In this document: in pieces, positions 44,302 through 54,500 of the stretch
How the letters are laid out: the number at the start of each line of letters is the position of its first letter
How positions within the stretch are numbered: the first letter of the stretch is position 1
NCBI GenBank assembly: GCA_902791695.1
Contig: CADAWR010000003.1
Location: 62,001 to 126,000, forward strand
Direction of reading: 5' to 3'
Source: an uncultured Bacteroidota bacterium
GTDB lineage: Bacteria > Bacteroidota > Bacteroidia > Bacteroidales > P3
DNA length: 64,000 nucleotides
The notes under the pieces: generated by a model
What the model was told of the DNA's origin: nothing
Database searches by the model: none
The model's input: the letters and a program-made list of their open reading frames with translations, nothing else
Program-made: the position numbers and the translations under genes

Positions 44302-47300
44302 ATGATACGTATACTGAAAAACAACAAAAAGGCTAAAGTAAGTACTAAAATGCCCAGTTTACAAACTAACAACAAACCATTACTTCACGGAATGCTCACA
44401 ACAATCATGGCAGCGTTCATGCCGTTGATGATGTGGGCACAGACAACTGACATCACCGAACTGAGCAGCATCACCGACATGGCCGGAAACTACCGCATCA
44501 CCTCCAACGTCAGCGGCGCGGGGCACACCACCATCGCAGGACCTTTCACGGGTACGCTGGAGGCGGCCATCGACCCCACAACCCACATGCCCTACCGCAT
44601 CACTGGCCTCGACGCCCCGCTCTTTGAAACCGTAAACGGAGGCACCGTAAAGAACCTGGTGCTCGACGGCGTGGCCATCAGCGGCAATACCGGCAATACC
44701 GGCGCCATAGCCTGCACCGCCAACGGTGCGGCACGTGTCTATAATGTTGGCATCCTCTCCGGTTCAGTGGGCGGCACTGGCTATACCGGCGGACTCGTGG
44801 GCTACCTCGACGGCACCGCCCGCGTGGTCAACTGCTACTCCTTCGCCAATATCACCGGCGGCAGCACTGTGGGCGGCATCGTGGGCTACAACAACCAATC
44901 CACCTCTGCCGCCAACAACAATCAAAAGACAATGGTCTTCGCCTGTATGTTCTACGGCGACATCACCGGCGGCACCACCATATCGCCCATCTATGGTGGC
45001 ACCACCATATCAAACGCCGGCAACAATGGCGTGAGCAACTTCAACTATTTCCGCCTCGAAGCCCCGTATGTGCAACCAACGGGCGTCGCCTACAACTGTG
45101 CTCTTGGTGCCGAGGATCGTTTTCTGCAGCGTTTCGAGTTTTACCGCCACCTGCTCAACGGCCAGCGCAAGCTGGCCGGCTGGTGGGCCACAGGCACCTA
45201 CAGCGGCAGCGATATGCTGAAATGGGTGCTGCTGCCCGACAGCATTGGCAGCGACCATCCATATCCGGTATTGATGCAGCAGGGCAAATACCCCTCGGTG
45301 GTGAACATCGACGCCGAGCATGCCGTCACCGGCAAACCACGCAACCAGGGTGGCAAGCTGGGCACGCTGACGGTGAATATTCAGATGGGCGACGGCGCAG
45401 TGTACCAGAGACCTTCGGGAGCTGCAATTACCACCTCCCAACTCACCCTCAACATCACCGACAAAGACACCGCACGCTACAACTTCAACTACTATAAAGT
45501 ACAACTGCCCTACTACAACGAGGTGGGTACCAAGAACTACAACGGCAACCGAGTGGTGACGGGTTGGAAAATTGTTAACATCAACGGCGGTACGCCCGGC
45601 ACCTTCACCGCTTCCGACACCTGGGGTGGATACAATTTCGCCGACCGCCATTGTACCAAAAAGGACCTATACTCCGTCAGCGGTCGCATCTTCAACCAAG
45701 GCGCCTACTGGGATGTGCCTGAAGGGGTGACGGCCATCACCATCGAACCCTACTGGGCCAAATGCGTCTACCTGGCCGACCCCAACGCCGACAAGGTGTA
45801 TAAATCGGATATGTCGACCGGGTACAATGTATCCAACGTCGGCGGCGGACAGATATACAACAACAGCAACAGCTATTCCATTGCTGGAGAGAGCCAGGTG
45901 GTTTACACCTCGATGGGCAATGCTATCGCAAGTTCGGCACTCTATAATGGTGTCAGTGAGAGTGATAGGAATAACCAGTCCGTTTATGACTATGCCGTGG
46001 TGCTTGTGGGCAATTATCACCATTATTACGCAAAAAACGCAATGGAAGCAAGTAAGAGCAAACCCTACACGATTACCTCCATCGACCTTGACGGCGACAA
46101 TGAGCCAGACTACTCCTATATCCTGCGCTTCGATGACCGTGCCGAATGCCACCCATTGAGAGTCGATTTCATCAATATCCCAGGCCTCGGTATGGCACAG
46201 AAGTCTACCGGCGGCACGGGCTCCTACAACTTCGGAATCCTGATTCCCAAAGGATGGTACGAAAGTACTAACACCTCGCTCTTACGGTTCACCCAGTTCG
46301 AGTATGAGCATTCGGCCAGAAGCGCAACGGATGCACTCATCGTGCAGGGTGGCGTGATGGAGCAATGGGTGAGCAACAACCAGAAAGGCACATCGAACAA
46401 AATACCATATATCCATGTGGGTGGCAACGTGTGGTTCAAGGAATTTCACACGGGCTGTCACCAGGATAAACAAATAGCCACCAAGCACTCACCCGTGTCG
46501 GTGACAGGAGGCGACTACAACGAGTTCTACCTCACCGGACTCTACCGTGGTGATGTAGCCAACAAGGAAGACAACGCCGAATGCTACATCAACGGTGGCC
46601 GCTTCGGCACCGTCTGCGGTGCCGCCATGGAAGGCATCGGCAAAGCCAATGGTGCCAACAACACCGGCAACATCAACTGGCTTATCCAGAACGCCGACAT
46701 CCACGAGTTCTACGCCGGCGGTCTCAATGCCGCCAAACCGGTGACGGGCAACCTCTCCACCACCATCGTAGACAGTCACGTGGATATTTTCTGCGGCGGA
46801 CCCAAGTTCGGCGACATGAGCGCCAACAAGACCGTCGTCACCGACGCCACCGGATGCACCTTCGGCACCTTCTTCGGCGCCGGCTATGGCGGCAACTCCT
46901 ATAGCCGCTATGCACCCAGCAACCAGAACAGCGTGACCAATATCAACTGGAACAACTGGGTTGGGACAAACTACACCCGGTCATACAACGCAACTTATGG
47001 TGGCGTCTCCACACGCTTCGTCTACCAGTTCCTCCCCATGTCGAACAACACGACCAACGTGGCCCGTATCTTGATTGACTTTGTCAAATTCTCCCTTGCC
47101 ACCACCCGCAACGTCACCTCCTCCCTGAAGCACTGCACCATCACGGACAACTTCTACGGCGGCGGCAGCCTCGGCAAGGTCGAAGGCCCCGTCACCTCCA
47201 CCCTCGACTCCTGCACCGTGAACGGCAACGTATATGGCGCAGGCTTTTCTGCATCGCTGCCCACCGTCGAGGTGGACTCCATCGGCTTCCGCACCGAACC

Positions 47301-47691
47301 CTACTACTATGATGCCCTCGGCACCTACCGCACCGGCGTCAAAGGACAAACCACCACCTACACCTGGGAGGAAGACAACTCCATTAGCGTCGACAATAGC
47401 AGCCATATCCTCTACACCACCGAGGACCTCGACTCCCTCGGCACTGTCCAGGGCAATGTCACCCTCACCCTGAAGGGCAACACCGTGGTGGGCACCCTCG
47501 AAGGGGAACCGGGTTCACAAACCCTCAAGGCTGGCACCGGCAGCGTTTTCGGCGGCGGCGCCGAGAGTGCCGTACGCGGCAACACCTCCGTCACCCTCGA
47601 AGGCCATGCCCATATCCTCGGCGACGTCTTCGGCGGCGGCGACGAAGGCGAAGTCAACGGCAACTCGGAAGTGATACTGAAAGACGATTAA
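44302..47691 (+). CDS. Surface protein paralogue 1 (GLUG-like and Gly-rich solenoid repeats)
   Basis: 1129 residues from the ATG at 44302; the ATG at 44350 also precedes the signal peptide (MLTTIMAAFMPLMMWAQ). Residues ~130-215 carry GLUG-like repeats (GGLVGYLDGTARVVNCYSFA, VGGIVGYN). A long middle domain with KTYxxNRVVTGWKI-type strands follows. The last third has CGGPKFGDM, FGAGYGGNSYSR, FYGGGSLGKVEG and ends in two or three Gly-rich units (VFGGGAESAV, VFGGGDEGEVNGNSEV). There is no T9SS type A or B domain at the end. It shares long stretches with the next two genes. A role as adhesin or matrix protein is inference. Confidence 0.82.
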   Translation: MIRILKNNKKAKVSTKMPSLQTNNKPLLHGMLTTIMAAFMPLMMWAQTTDITELSSITDMAGNYRITSNVSGAGHTTIAGPFTGTLEAAIDPTTHMPYRITGLDAPLFETVNGGTVKNLVLDGVAISGNTGNTGAIACTANGAARVYNVGILSGSVGGTGYTGGLVGYLDGTARVVNCYSFANITGGSTVGGIVGYNNQSTSAANNNQKTMVFACMFYGDITGGTTISPIYGGTTISNAGNNGVSNFNYFRLEAPYVQPTGVAYNCALGAEDRFLQRFEFYRHLLNGQRKLAGWWATGTYSGSDMLKWVLLPDSIGSDHPYPVLMQQGKYPSVVNIDAEHAVTGKPRNQGGKLGTLTVNIQMGDGAVYQRPSGAAITTSQLTLNITDKDTARYNFNYYKVQLPYYNEVGTKNYNGNRVVTGWKIVNINGGTPGTFTASDTWGGYNFADRHCTKKDLYSVSGRIFNQGAYWDVPEGVTAITIEPYWAKCVYLADPNADKVYKSDMSTGYNVSNVGGGQIYNNSNSYSIAGESQVVYTSMGNAIASSALYNGVSESDRNNQSVYDYAVVLVGNYHHYYAKNAMEASKSKPYTITSIDLDGDNEPDYSYILRFDDRAECHPLRVDFINIPGLGMAQKSTGGTGSYNFGILIPKGWYESTNTSLLRFTQFEYEHSARSATDALIVQGGVMEQWVSNNQKGTSNKIPYIHVGGNVWFKEFHTGCHQDKQIATKHSPVSVTGGDYNEFYLTGLYRGDVANKEDNAECYINGGRFGTVCGAAMEGIGKANGANNTGNINWLIQNADIHEFYAGGLNAAKPVTGNLSTTIVDSHVDIFCGGPKFGDMSANKTVVTDATGCTFGTFFGAGYGGNSYSRYAPSNQNSVTNINWNNWVGTNYTRSYNATYGGVSTRFVYQFLPMSNNTTNVARILIDFVKFSLATTRNVTSSLKHCTITDNFYGGGSLGKVEGPVTSTLDSCTVNGNVYGAGFSASLPTVEVDSIGFRTEPYYYDALGTYRTGVKGQTTTYTWEEDNSISVDNSSHILYTTEDLDSLGTVQGNVTLTLKGNTVVGTLEGEPGSQTLKAGTGSVFGGGAESAVRGNTSVTLEGHAHILGDVFGGGDEGEVNGNSEVILKDD

Positions 47692-47838
47692 AAAAGCCAT
47701 CGGAATGGTGTTGCAGATACAGTAATGCGCGGACATGCGCGATTTTTTTTCGCGCGTATTGTTTTTTTTTCGTATATTTGCTTTTTAAGACACACCCACA
47801 CCATGCCATATAACGACGTGGTGGTTAGTGCGTTATAG
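47692..47838. repeat. Duplicated 3'-flank/promoter block, copy 1
   Basis: The ~145 bp after paralogue 1 are nearly identical to 51367-51510 after paralogue 2. Both hold AAAAAAGCCATC, the hairpin GCGCGA...TCGCGC with a T loop (47737-47755), the TATATTTGC box and the ACACCCACACCATG and ACGACGTGGTGGTTAGTGCG words. The gene together with this flank seems to have been the unit of duplication. Confidence 0.8.
47773..47780 (+). promoter_or_regulatory. -7 promoter box TATATTTG of paralogue 2
   Basis: TATATTTG followed by C sits ~257 bp before the ATG at 48037, within the duplicated block. The long leader it would give contains an 11-bp-period tract. A -33 box is not obvious in the T-rich DNA upstream. 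Confidence 0.55.
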
Positions 47839-47935
47839 GTATAACGAAACATGGAAATTGGTAAATATATCGACCGGCACAGTAAAAAAAACGGTACAGT
47901 AAAAAGATGGAAACGATGGATAAGGTACAAATGGG

Positions 47936-48001
47936 AGGGAGTTACCACGGAGTTGAGAGGGAGTTGAGAGGGAGGTACGACGGAGGTGAGAGGGAGGTAT
48001 G
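47936..48001. repeat. 11-bp-period array in the leader of paralogue 2 (6 units or more)
   Basis: AGGGAGTTACC, ACGGAGTTGAG, AGGGAGTTGAG, AGGGAGGTACG, ACGGAGGTGAG, AGGGAGGTATG follow without slip, and the period may go on to the ATG. In the matching leader of paralogue 3 the sequence runs from CACAGTA straight to GAGGGGAA (around 51557-51565), so a stretch of about 116 bp containing the array (47885-48000) is missing there. Confidence 0.75.
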
Positions 48002-48036
48002 AGGGGAAAAATAGAAGAAAAAGAGGACGAAAAAAC

Positions 48037-51000
48037 ATGAAGATAAAAAACAACATACTACAGAACATCTTACACACAACAACATTGCTGGTGGCAATGC
48101 TGTTGCCTGCAGGAGTATTAGGGCAGATTTCCATCACATCATTGAGTGGCATCGACAATGCCAGTGGCAGCTACCGCATCAGCGGCCTCACTGTCCCTCT
48201 CTTCGAGACCCTCACCGGCACAGTGCGCAATCTGGTACTCGACAATGTCACCATCACCAGTGGCGACGCCTCTGGCAATACTGGCGCCATAGCCTGCAAG
48301 GCCAACGGCGCGGCCCGCATTTACAACATCGGCATCCTCGGCGGCTCTGTCGGCGGCAGCAACGATGTCGGCGGTATCGTAGGCTTCCTCGATGGCACCG
48401 CCCGCGTCGTCAACTGCTACAGCTACGCCGACATCACCAGCGGCGACACGGCAGGCGGCATCGTAGGCTACAACAAAGTGGCCACAGCCAGCAACAGCCT
48501 CAAGACGATGGTCTTCGGCTGCATGTTCTACGGCGACATCACCGGTGGCACCACCAAGGCAGCCATCTACGGCGGCAACATCATCTCCAACAAGGATGCC
48601 AACGGTGTGAGCAACTTCAACTACTTCCGCCTCGAAGCCCCATTTGTGGCCCCCACTGGCGTCACCTACAACTGTGCCCTCGGCGCCGAGGACCGTTTCC
48701 TCCAGCGCTTCGAGTTCTTCCGTCATCTGCTCAACGGCCACCGCGAGCTGGCAGGCTGGTGGGCCACCGGCACCTACAGCAGCAGCGAAATAATGAAATG
48801 GGTGCTGCTGCCCGATAGTATAGGCACCACCCATCCCTATCCCATCCTGATGGCGCCGGGCACGTATCCCTCGGTGGTGAACATCGACGCCGAGCATGCT
48901 GCCACAGGTAAACCCCGCAACCAGGGCGGCAAACTGGGCACTCTGACGGTGAATATCCAGATGGGCAATGGTGCAGTGTATAACCACCCCGGCACCGGAG
49001 ACACCGAAGCTAAAATTACAACCCCACAACTCACCCTCAACATCACCGACAAGGACACCGCACACTTCAACTTCAACTACTACAAGGTGCAGCTGCCCTA
49101 CTACAACGACGTGGGCACCAAGAACTACACTGGCAACCGTGTGGTAACGGGCTGGAAGATTGTCAGCATCACCGACGGCACAGCGGGCACTTATAGCACT
49201 GGCGAGGATGTGACCTACGATGGCAGCGGCAACCTGACGGCGACGCCTTACAATTTTGCCGACCGCAACTGCACCGACAAAGACCTCTACAGCGTCAGTG
49301 GCCGTGTCTTCAACCAGGGTGCCTATTGGGACGTGCCCTACGGTGTCACCGCCATCACCATCGAGCCCTACTGGGCCAAATGCGTCTACCTGGCCGATGC
49401 CTACGCCGATGTGGTGTACAATCAAGCTATGACTTCAGCCACCAATGTACCCAATGTCGGAGGCGGACAGAAATACACCAACCGCAACAGCTATTCCATC
49501 GCTGGAGAGAGCCAAAGGGTTTTCACCAGTAAGGGCGACGCTATCGCAACTTCGAACTATGGACTTTTTCAGGGGGTGAGTGGTTCGGGTAGTCACACCG
49601 TTTATGATTATGCCGTGGTGCTTGTGGGTAACTATCATTTTAATGGCAGCTTGGACGCAGATAAGAGCAAGCCCTATACGGTTACCTCTATCGACCTTGA
49701 CGGTGACAATGAGCCCGACTATTCCTATATCCTGCGTTTTGACAGTCGTAAAACTGTCCACCCAGTGAGGGTCGACTTCATCAATATCCCCGGTCTTGGT
49801 ATGGCGCAGAAGTCCACCGGTGGCACGGGTTCCTACAACTTCGGTATCATGCAACCCCTCTACTGGTTCGAGAGCACCAACACCTCGCTTTTCCGCGTCA
49901 CGCAGTTCGAGTATGACAATAAAAACAGAATTGCTGCCCCCTATATCCTGCAGGGAGGTGTGATGGAGCAGTGGGTAAACGGACAGAGCGGCGACCATGC
50001 CAATAAAACCACCTATTTCCATGTGGGCGGCAACGTGTGGTTCAAGGAGTTCCACCGCGGTACCCACCAGGATGCCCAATATGATGCCAACCATTCCCCC
50101 GTATCGGTCACGGGCGGCGACTTCGACCAGTTCCACCTCACAGGTCTCTACCGCGCCGATGCAAACATCCGTGACGACAATGCCGAGTGCTACATAACCG
50201 GCGGCCGTTTCGGCGTGGTGGCAGGCACCGGCATGGACGGCCTCGGAACCACCGACGGCAAGGGCAACATCACCTGGATAATCGACAATGCCGACATCAA
50301 GGAGTTCTATGCCGGAAGTTTCAACGCCGACAAACCTGCTATCGGCAACCTCCACACCATCATCAACGGCGGACATATCGACCTTTTCTGCGGCGGTCCC
50401 AAATTCGGCGATATGAACTCTGGACGCACCGTCACCACCACGGCCACGGGCTGCACCTTCGGCACCTTCTTTGGTGCTGGCTACGGTGGCAACTCTTACA
50501 GCCGTCAGGCTCCGAGAAACCATAGCAGCATTATGAACTTCCCACATACCGATAATAGTAATCCCCCTGCTGGTTACCACGCATCATGGAATGCATGGTT
50601 AAGTGAATTTTATACTCAAGAATACAACAGCACCTACGGAGGCGTCTCCACCCAGTTCAGCTACCAGTTCCTGCCCCAGTCGGGCAACGCCAACAATGTG
50701 GCTCGTATCTTTGTGGAATATGTGAAGTTCTCCCTGGCTACCACACATAGCGTCACCTCCACGCTGACGAACTGCACCGTCACAGGTAACTTCTACGGCG
50801 GTGGCAGCCTCGGCAAAGTCGAGGGCACCGTCACCTCCACCCTCGACTCCTGCACCGTGAACGGCAATGTCTACGGCGCAGGCTTCTCGGCCTCGATACC
50901 CGACGTCACAGTCGATGCCATTGGTTTTGAGACAGAACCCTACTACTATGAACAATTGGGTACTTATCGCACCGGTGTAAAGTATGCCACCAATGACACC

Positions 51001-51366
51001 TATGCCCCCACCACATACACATGGCGTGACACCAACGTCACCGTCAACAGCACGGCAACCGCCATCAACAAAACCAAACATTTCCTCTACACCACCGAGG
51101 ACCTCGACTCCCTCGGCACCGTAACAGGCAATGCCACCCTCACCCTGCAGGGAACCACCGTGGTGGGCACCATCGAAGGGGAACCGGGTTCACAAACCCT
51201 CAAAGCTGGCACCGGCAACGTCTTCGGCGGCGGCGCCGAGAGTGCCGTCAAAGGCAACACCACCGTCATCCTCGAAGGCGAAACCCATGTCCTCGGCAAC
51301 GTCTTCGGCGGTGGCGACGAAGGCGAAGTGGACGGCAACTCGGAAGTGATACTGAAGGACGAATAA
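48037..51366 (+). CDS. Surface protein paralogue 2
   Basis: 1109 residues from the ATG at 48037; the frame upstream is the array and is not likely coding. The signal peptide (KNNILQNILHTTTLLVAMLL ... GVLGQ) is almost identical to that of paralogue 3. The order of parts is as in paralogue 1: GLUG-like repeats, middle domain, CGGPKFGDM, FYGGGSLGKVEG, and a Gly-rich end (VFGGGAESAVKG, VFGGGDEGEVDGNSEVILKD). Compared with paralogue 3 it lacks 23 residues between NASGS and YRISGLTV, an in-frame deletion. No C-terminal sorting domain is visible. Confidence 0.83.
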   Translation: MKIKNNILQNILHTTTLLVAMLLPAGVLGQISITSLSGIDNASGSYRISGLTVPLFETLTGTVRNLVLDNVTITSGDASGNTGAIACKANGAARIYNIGILGGSVGGSNDVGGIVGFLDGTARVVNCYSYADITSGDTAGGIVGYNKVATASNSLKTMVFGCMFYGDITGGTTKAAIYGGNIISNKDANGVSNFNYFRLEAPFVAPTGVTYNCALGAEDRFLQRFEFFRHLLNGHRELAGWWATGTYSSSEIMKWVLLPDSIGTTHPYPILMAPGTYPSVVNIDAEHAATGKPRNQGGKLGTLTVNIQMGNGAVYNHPGTGDTEAKITTPQLTLNITDKDTAHFNFNYYKVQLPYYNDVGTKNYTGNRVVTGWKIVSITDGTAGTYSTGEDVTYDGSGNLTATPYNFADRNCTDKDLYSVSGRVFNQGAYWDVPYGVTAITIEPYWAKCVYLADAYADVVYNQAMTSATNVPNVGGGQKYTNRNSYSIAGESQRVFTSKGDAIATSNYGLFQGVSGSGSHTVYDYAVVLVGNYHFNGSLDADKSKPYTVTSIDLDGDNEPDYSYILRFDSRKTVHPVRVDFINIPGLGMAQKSTGGTGSYNFGIMQPLYWFESTNTSLFRVTQFEYDNKNRIAAPYILQGGVMEQWVNGQSGDHANKTTYFHVGGNVWFKEFHRGTHQDAQYDANHSPVSVTGGDFDQFHLTGLYRADANIRDDNAECYITGGRFGVVAGTGMDGLGTTDGKGNITWIIDNADIKEFYAGSFNADKPAIGNLHTIINGGHIDLFCGGPKFGDMNSGRTVTTTATGCTFGTFFGAGYGGNSYSRQAPRNHSSIMNFPHTDNSNPPAGYHASWNAWLSEFYTQEYNSTYGGVSTQFSYQFLPQSGNANNVARIFVEYVKFSLATTHSVTSTLTNCTVTGNFYGGGSLGKVEGTVTSTLDSCTVNGNVYGAGFSASIPDVTVDAIGFETEPYYYEQLGTYRTGVKYATNDTYAPTTYTWRDTNVTVNSTATAINKTKHFLYTTEDLDSLGTVTGNATLTLQGTTVVGTIEGEPGSQTLKAGTGNVFGGGAESAVKGNTTVILEGETHVLGNVFGGGDEGEVDGNSEVILKDE

Positions 51367-51510
51367 AAAAGCCATCTGATTGGTGTTGCTGATACCGTAG
51401 TGCGCGGACATGCGCGAATTTTTTTTCGCGCGTATTGTTTTTTTCGTATATTTGCTTTTTAAGACACACCCACACCATGTCATATAACGACGTGGTGGTT
51501 AGTGCGTTAT
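51367..51510. repeat. Duplicated 3'-flank/promoter block, copy 2
   Basis: Near copy of 47692-47838, including a hairpin GCGCGAA/TTCGCGC (51412-51431) with a T loop and the TATATTTGC box. It precedes paralogue 3 as copy 1 precedes paralogue 2. Confidence 0.8.
51447..51454 (+). promoter_or_regulatory. -7 promoter box TATATTTG of paralogue 3
   Basis: Same box in the second duplicated block, about 120 bp before the ATG at 51574. The leader is shorter than for paralogue 2 because the 11-bp array is absent. Confidence 0.55.
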
Positions 51511-51573
51511 AGGCATATTGGAACAAATAATTGGTAACCAAATCGCCCGGCACAGTAGAGGGGAAGAAAACTA

Positions 51574-54500
51574 ATGAACATGAAAAACAACATACTACAG
51601 AACATCTTAAACACAACAACATTGCTGGTGGCAATGCTGTTGCCTGCAGGAGTATTAGGGCAGATTTCCATCACATCATTGAGTGGCATCGACAATGCCA
51701 GTGGCAGCTTCACAACAAGCATAACGTCCTTCGGCGGTACGTTAGAGGCTGCCATCAATCCCGAGACCCAGATGCCCTACCGCATCAGTGGCCTCACTGT
51801 CCCCCTCTTCGAGACCCTCACCGGCACCGTGCGCAACCTGGTACTTGACGAGGTGGCCATCAGCGGCCATACTGGCAATACCGGAGCCATAGCCTGCACC
51901 GCCAACAGCACCGCTCGTATCTATAATGTGGGTATCCTCGGCGGTTCGGTGGGTGGCACGGGTAATACCGGCGGCCTCGTGGGTCTGCTCGAAGGAACGG
52001 CGAGAGTGATTAACTGCTACTCTTTTGCCACAATATCCGGCGGCAGCAACGTCGGCGGCATCGTGGGCAACAACAATGCCACCACCACCGCCGCCAGCAT
52101 CAACACCATGGTGATGAACTGCATGTTCTACGGCGACATCACCGGCGGCACCACCGTCTCGCCCGTCTTCGGCGGCAACAACATCGCCAACCTGCAGGGC
52201 GGCCTCAACACCTTCAACTACTACGCCTACGACGAGCTGCAGACAACGGCTATCAGCAACAACAAGTACAACAGCGCCCTCGCCGTCGAAGAGAAATTCC
52301 TGAAACGTCACGAGTTCTACCGCCTGCTGCTCAACAGCAACAAGAAGTTGGCGGCTTTCTACGTCACAGGCAATGTGGCCGACGCCAACCTAATGCTCAA
52401 ATGGGTGCTCGAGACCGCCGACCGCAGCATCGACAACCCCAAGCCCTACCCCATACTGAAAGCGCAAGGCTACTACCCCTCCATCATAAATCCCGACTTC
52501 GCCAACGCCCCCGACAGCGCCACCGTGGGCCGCAACCACGGAGGCAAGGTGGGCCGCACCCTCTCGGTGACCATCAGCAGCGCACAGACCACCGGCGGCC
52601 AGACCAAGCCCACAGGGGCCACCATCACCACCTCGAGCCTGACGCTGCAGCGCACCGACAAGGACTTCGACCGCTTCAACTACAACTACGACAAGGTGCA
52701 GCTGCCCTACTACAACGACGTGGGCACGGGCAACTACACGGGCAACCGCGTAGTGACGGGCTGGAAGATAACGGCCATCACCGCCGTCCCGGGCGACCCC
52801 TACACCTCGGCCAACTACCCCACGACGGGCATCAGGGATTTCCCCGACCATAACTACGCCGACCGCCGCAGCTCGAACAAGGACCTCTACAGCGTCAGCA
52901 AGCGCGTCTTCTCGCAGGGCGCCTACTTCGACGTGCCCTACGGCGTCACCTCCATCACCATCGAGCCATACTGGGGCAAGGCTCACTATATTGCCGACCC
53001 CAACTACGATGTGGTGTACAAGACCGACTATACAAACGGAAATAAGCAGAACGTAAGCCAAACCGGCACACAGGTGGCGAACCCTACGGGTGCCACACCT
53101 ACCCTGTTTAACGGGCAAAAAGTAGAAACGAGCATTGAGCGAGCTTTAAACAACATAAACAACAACATGGGTGGCTGGGGTCCTACCGTCTACGACAACG
53201 CCCTCGTGCTCGTGGGTAATCTTCATTTGGCCACTGTGCCGCAAAACGGAACCACACCTTTCACCATGATGTCGGTGGACGAGGACAACGACCATGAGCC
53301 CGACTACAGCCTCATCTATCACCATATTGGCAGATCGAGCATCACCCCTATACGATTTGACTTTCTGAACATCCCCGGCACCGCGCAGGCGCAGAAGCCC
53401 AACGGCGCCAGCCTCATCTGCAACTTTACCATCTTCAAGACCAGAGGATGGTTCGAAGTCACCAATACAGCACTTTTCTACACCTCGCAGTTAGAGTATG
53501 AGAATCTGGACAACAGCACCAAGACCGACGCTCCGCTCATCCTGCTTGGCGGCGTGGTCGACCAGTTTGTGTCGACGCAGAGCAAGGCAGTCACCGGTAA
53601 GACCATCTATATCCACGTGGGCGGCAACGTGTGGATCAACGAGTTCGGCATGGGCACCCACAGCGACGGCGCCGAGTCGACACCCCACGTGCCGGTGTCG
53701 GTGACGGGCGGCGAGTTCCCGGGATTCTACCTCACAGGCACCTACAATGCCAATGCTGCGGTACGTGCGGACAACGCCGAATGTTACATCAGCGGCGGCT
53801 ATATCCACGAGGCGGCGGGAGCGTCGCTTGAACAAATCAACGGCAATGTGCGGTGGCAGATCTACAACGCCGACATCGACAACTTCTTCGGCGGCGGCAT
53901 CAACGACGCCAAACCCATCACGGGCGACATCACCACGGAAATCTACAACAGCCACGTGACGCTCTTCTGCGGTGGCCCCAAGTTTGGCAACATGCAAGAC
54001 GGCAAGAAGGTCACCACCCGCGCCGAAGGCTGCGTCTTCGGCGATTATTTCGGCGCCGGTTACGGCGGCACCTCTATTGCCAAAAAGAAATATTACGACA
54101 AGGACGGAGATCAGAACTGGGGTACCCTTCAAGGCTACTATGCCAACAACGACCGAGGCAAATACTTTGACGGAGCCTCTACAGGCTCTTCTCAAATATC
54201 AGGCAAAGACTACGGCAAGAAAGGCCCCGGTGTGGCCACCGACTTCGACTATGAGTTCTTCGTGTGGTCCACCGGCACAACGGGTGCCCGACTATATGTC
54301 AAGTTCGCCGCCTTCTCGCTGGCACAATGCAACAAAGTGTCGTCAAGCCTGAAGCGCTGCACCATCGAGAACAACTACTACGGAGGCGGCAGCCTCGGCA
54401 AGGTGACCGACTCGGTGACCTCGGTGCTCGACAGCTGCACCGTCAAGGGCAACGTCTTCGGCGCCGGCTTCTCGGCCACGCTGCCCACCATACAGGTGAG

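Noticed and set aside
48139..49425. 428-codon minus-strand frame opposite paralogue 2
   Set aside because: The same kind of shadow appears opposite paralogues 1 and 3, and follows from shared codon use.
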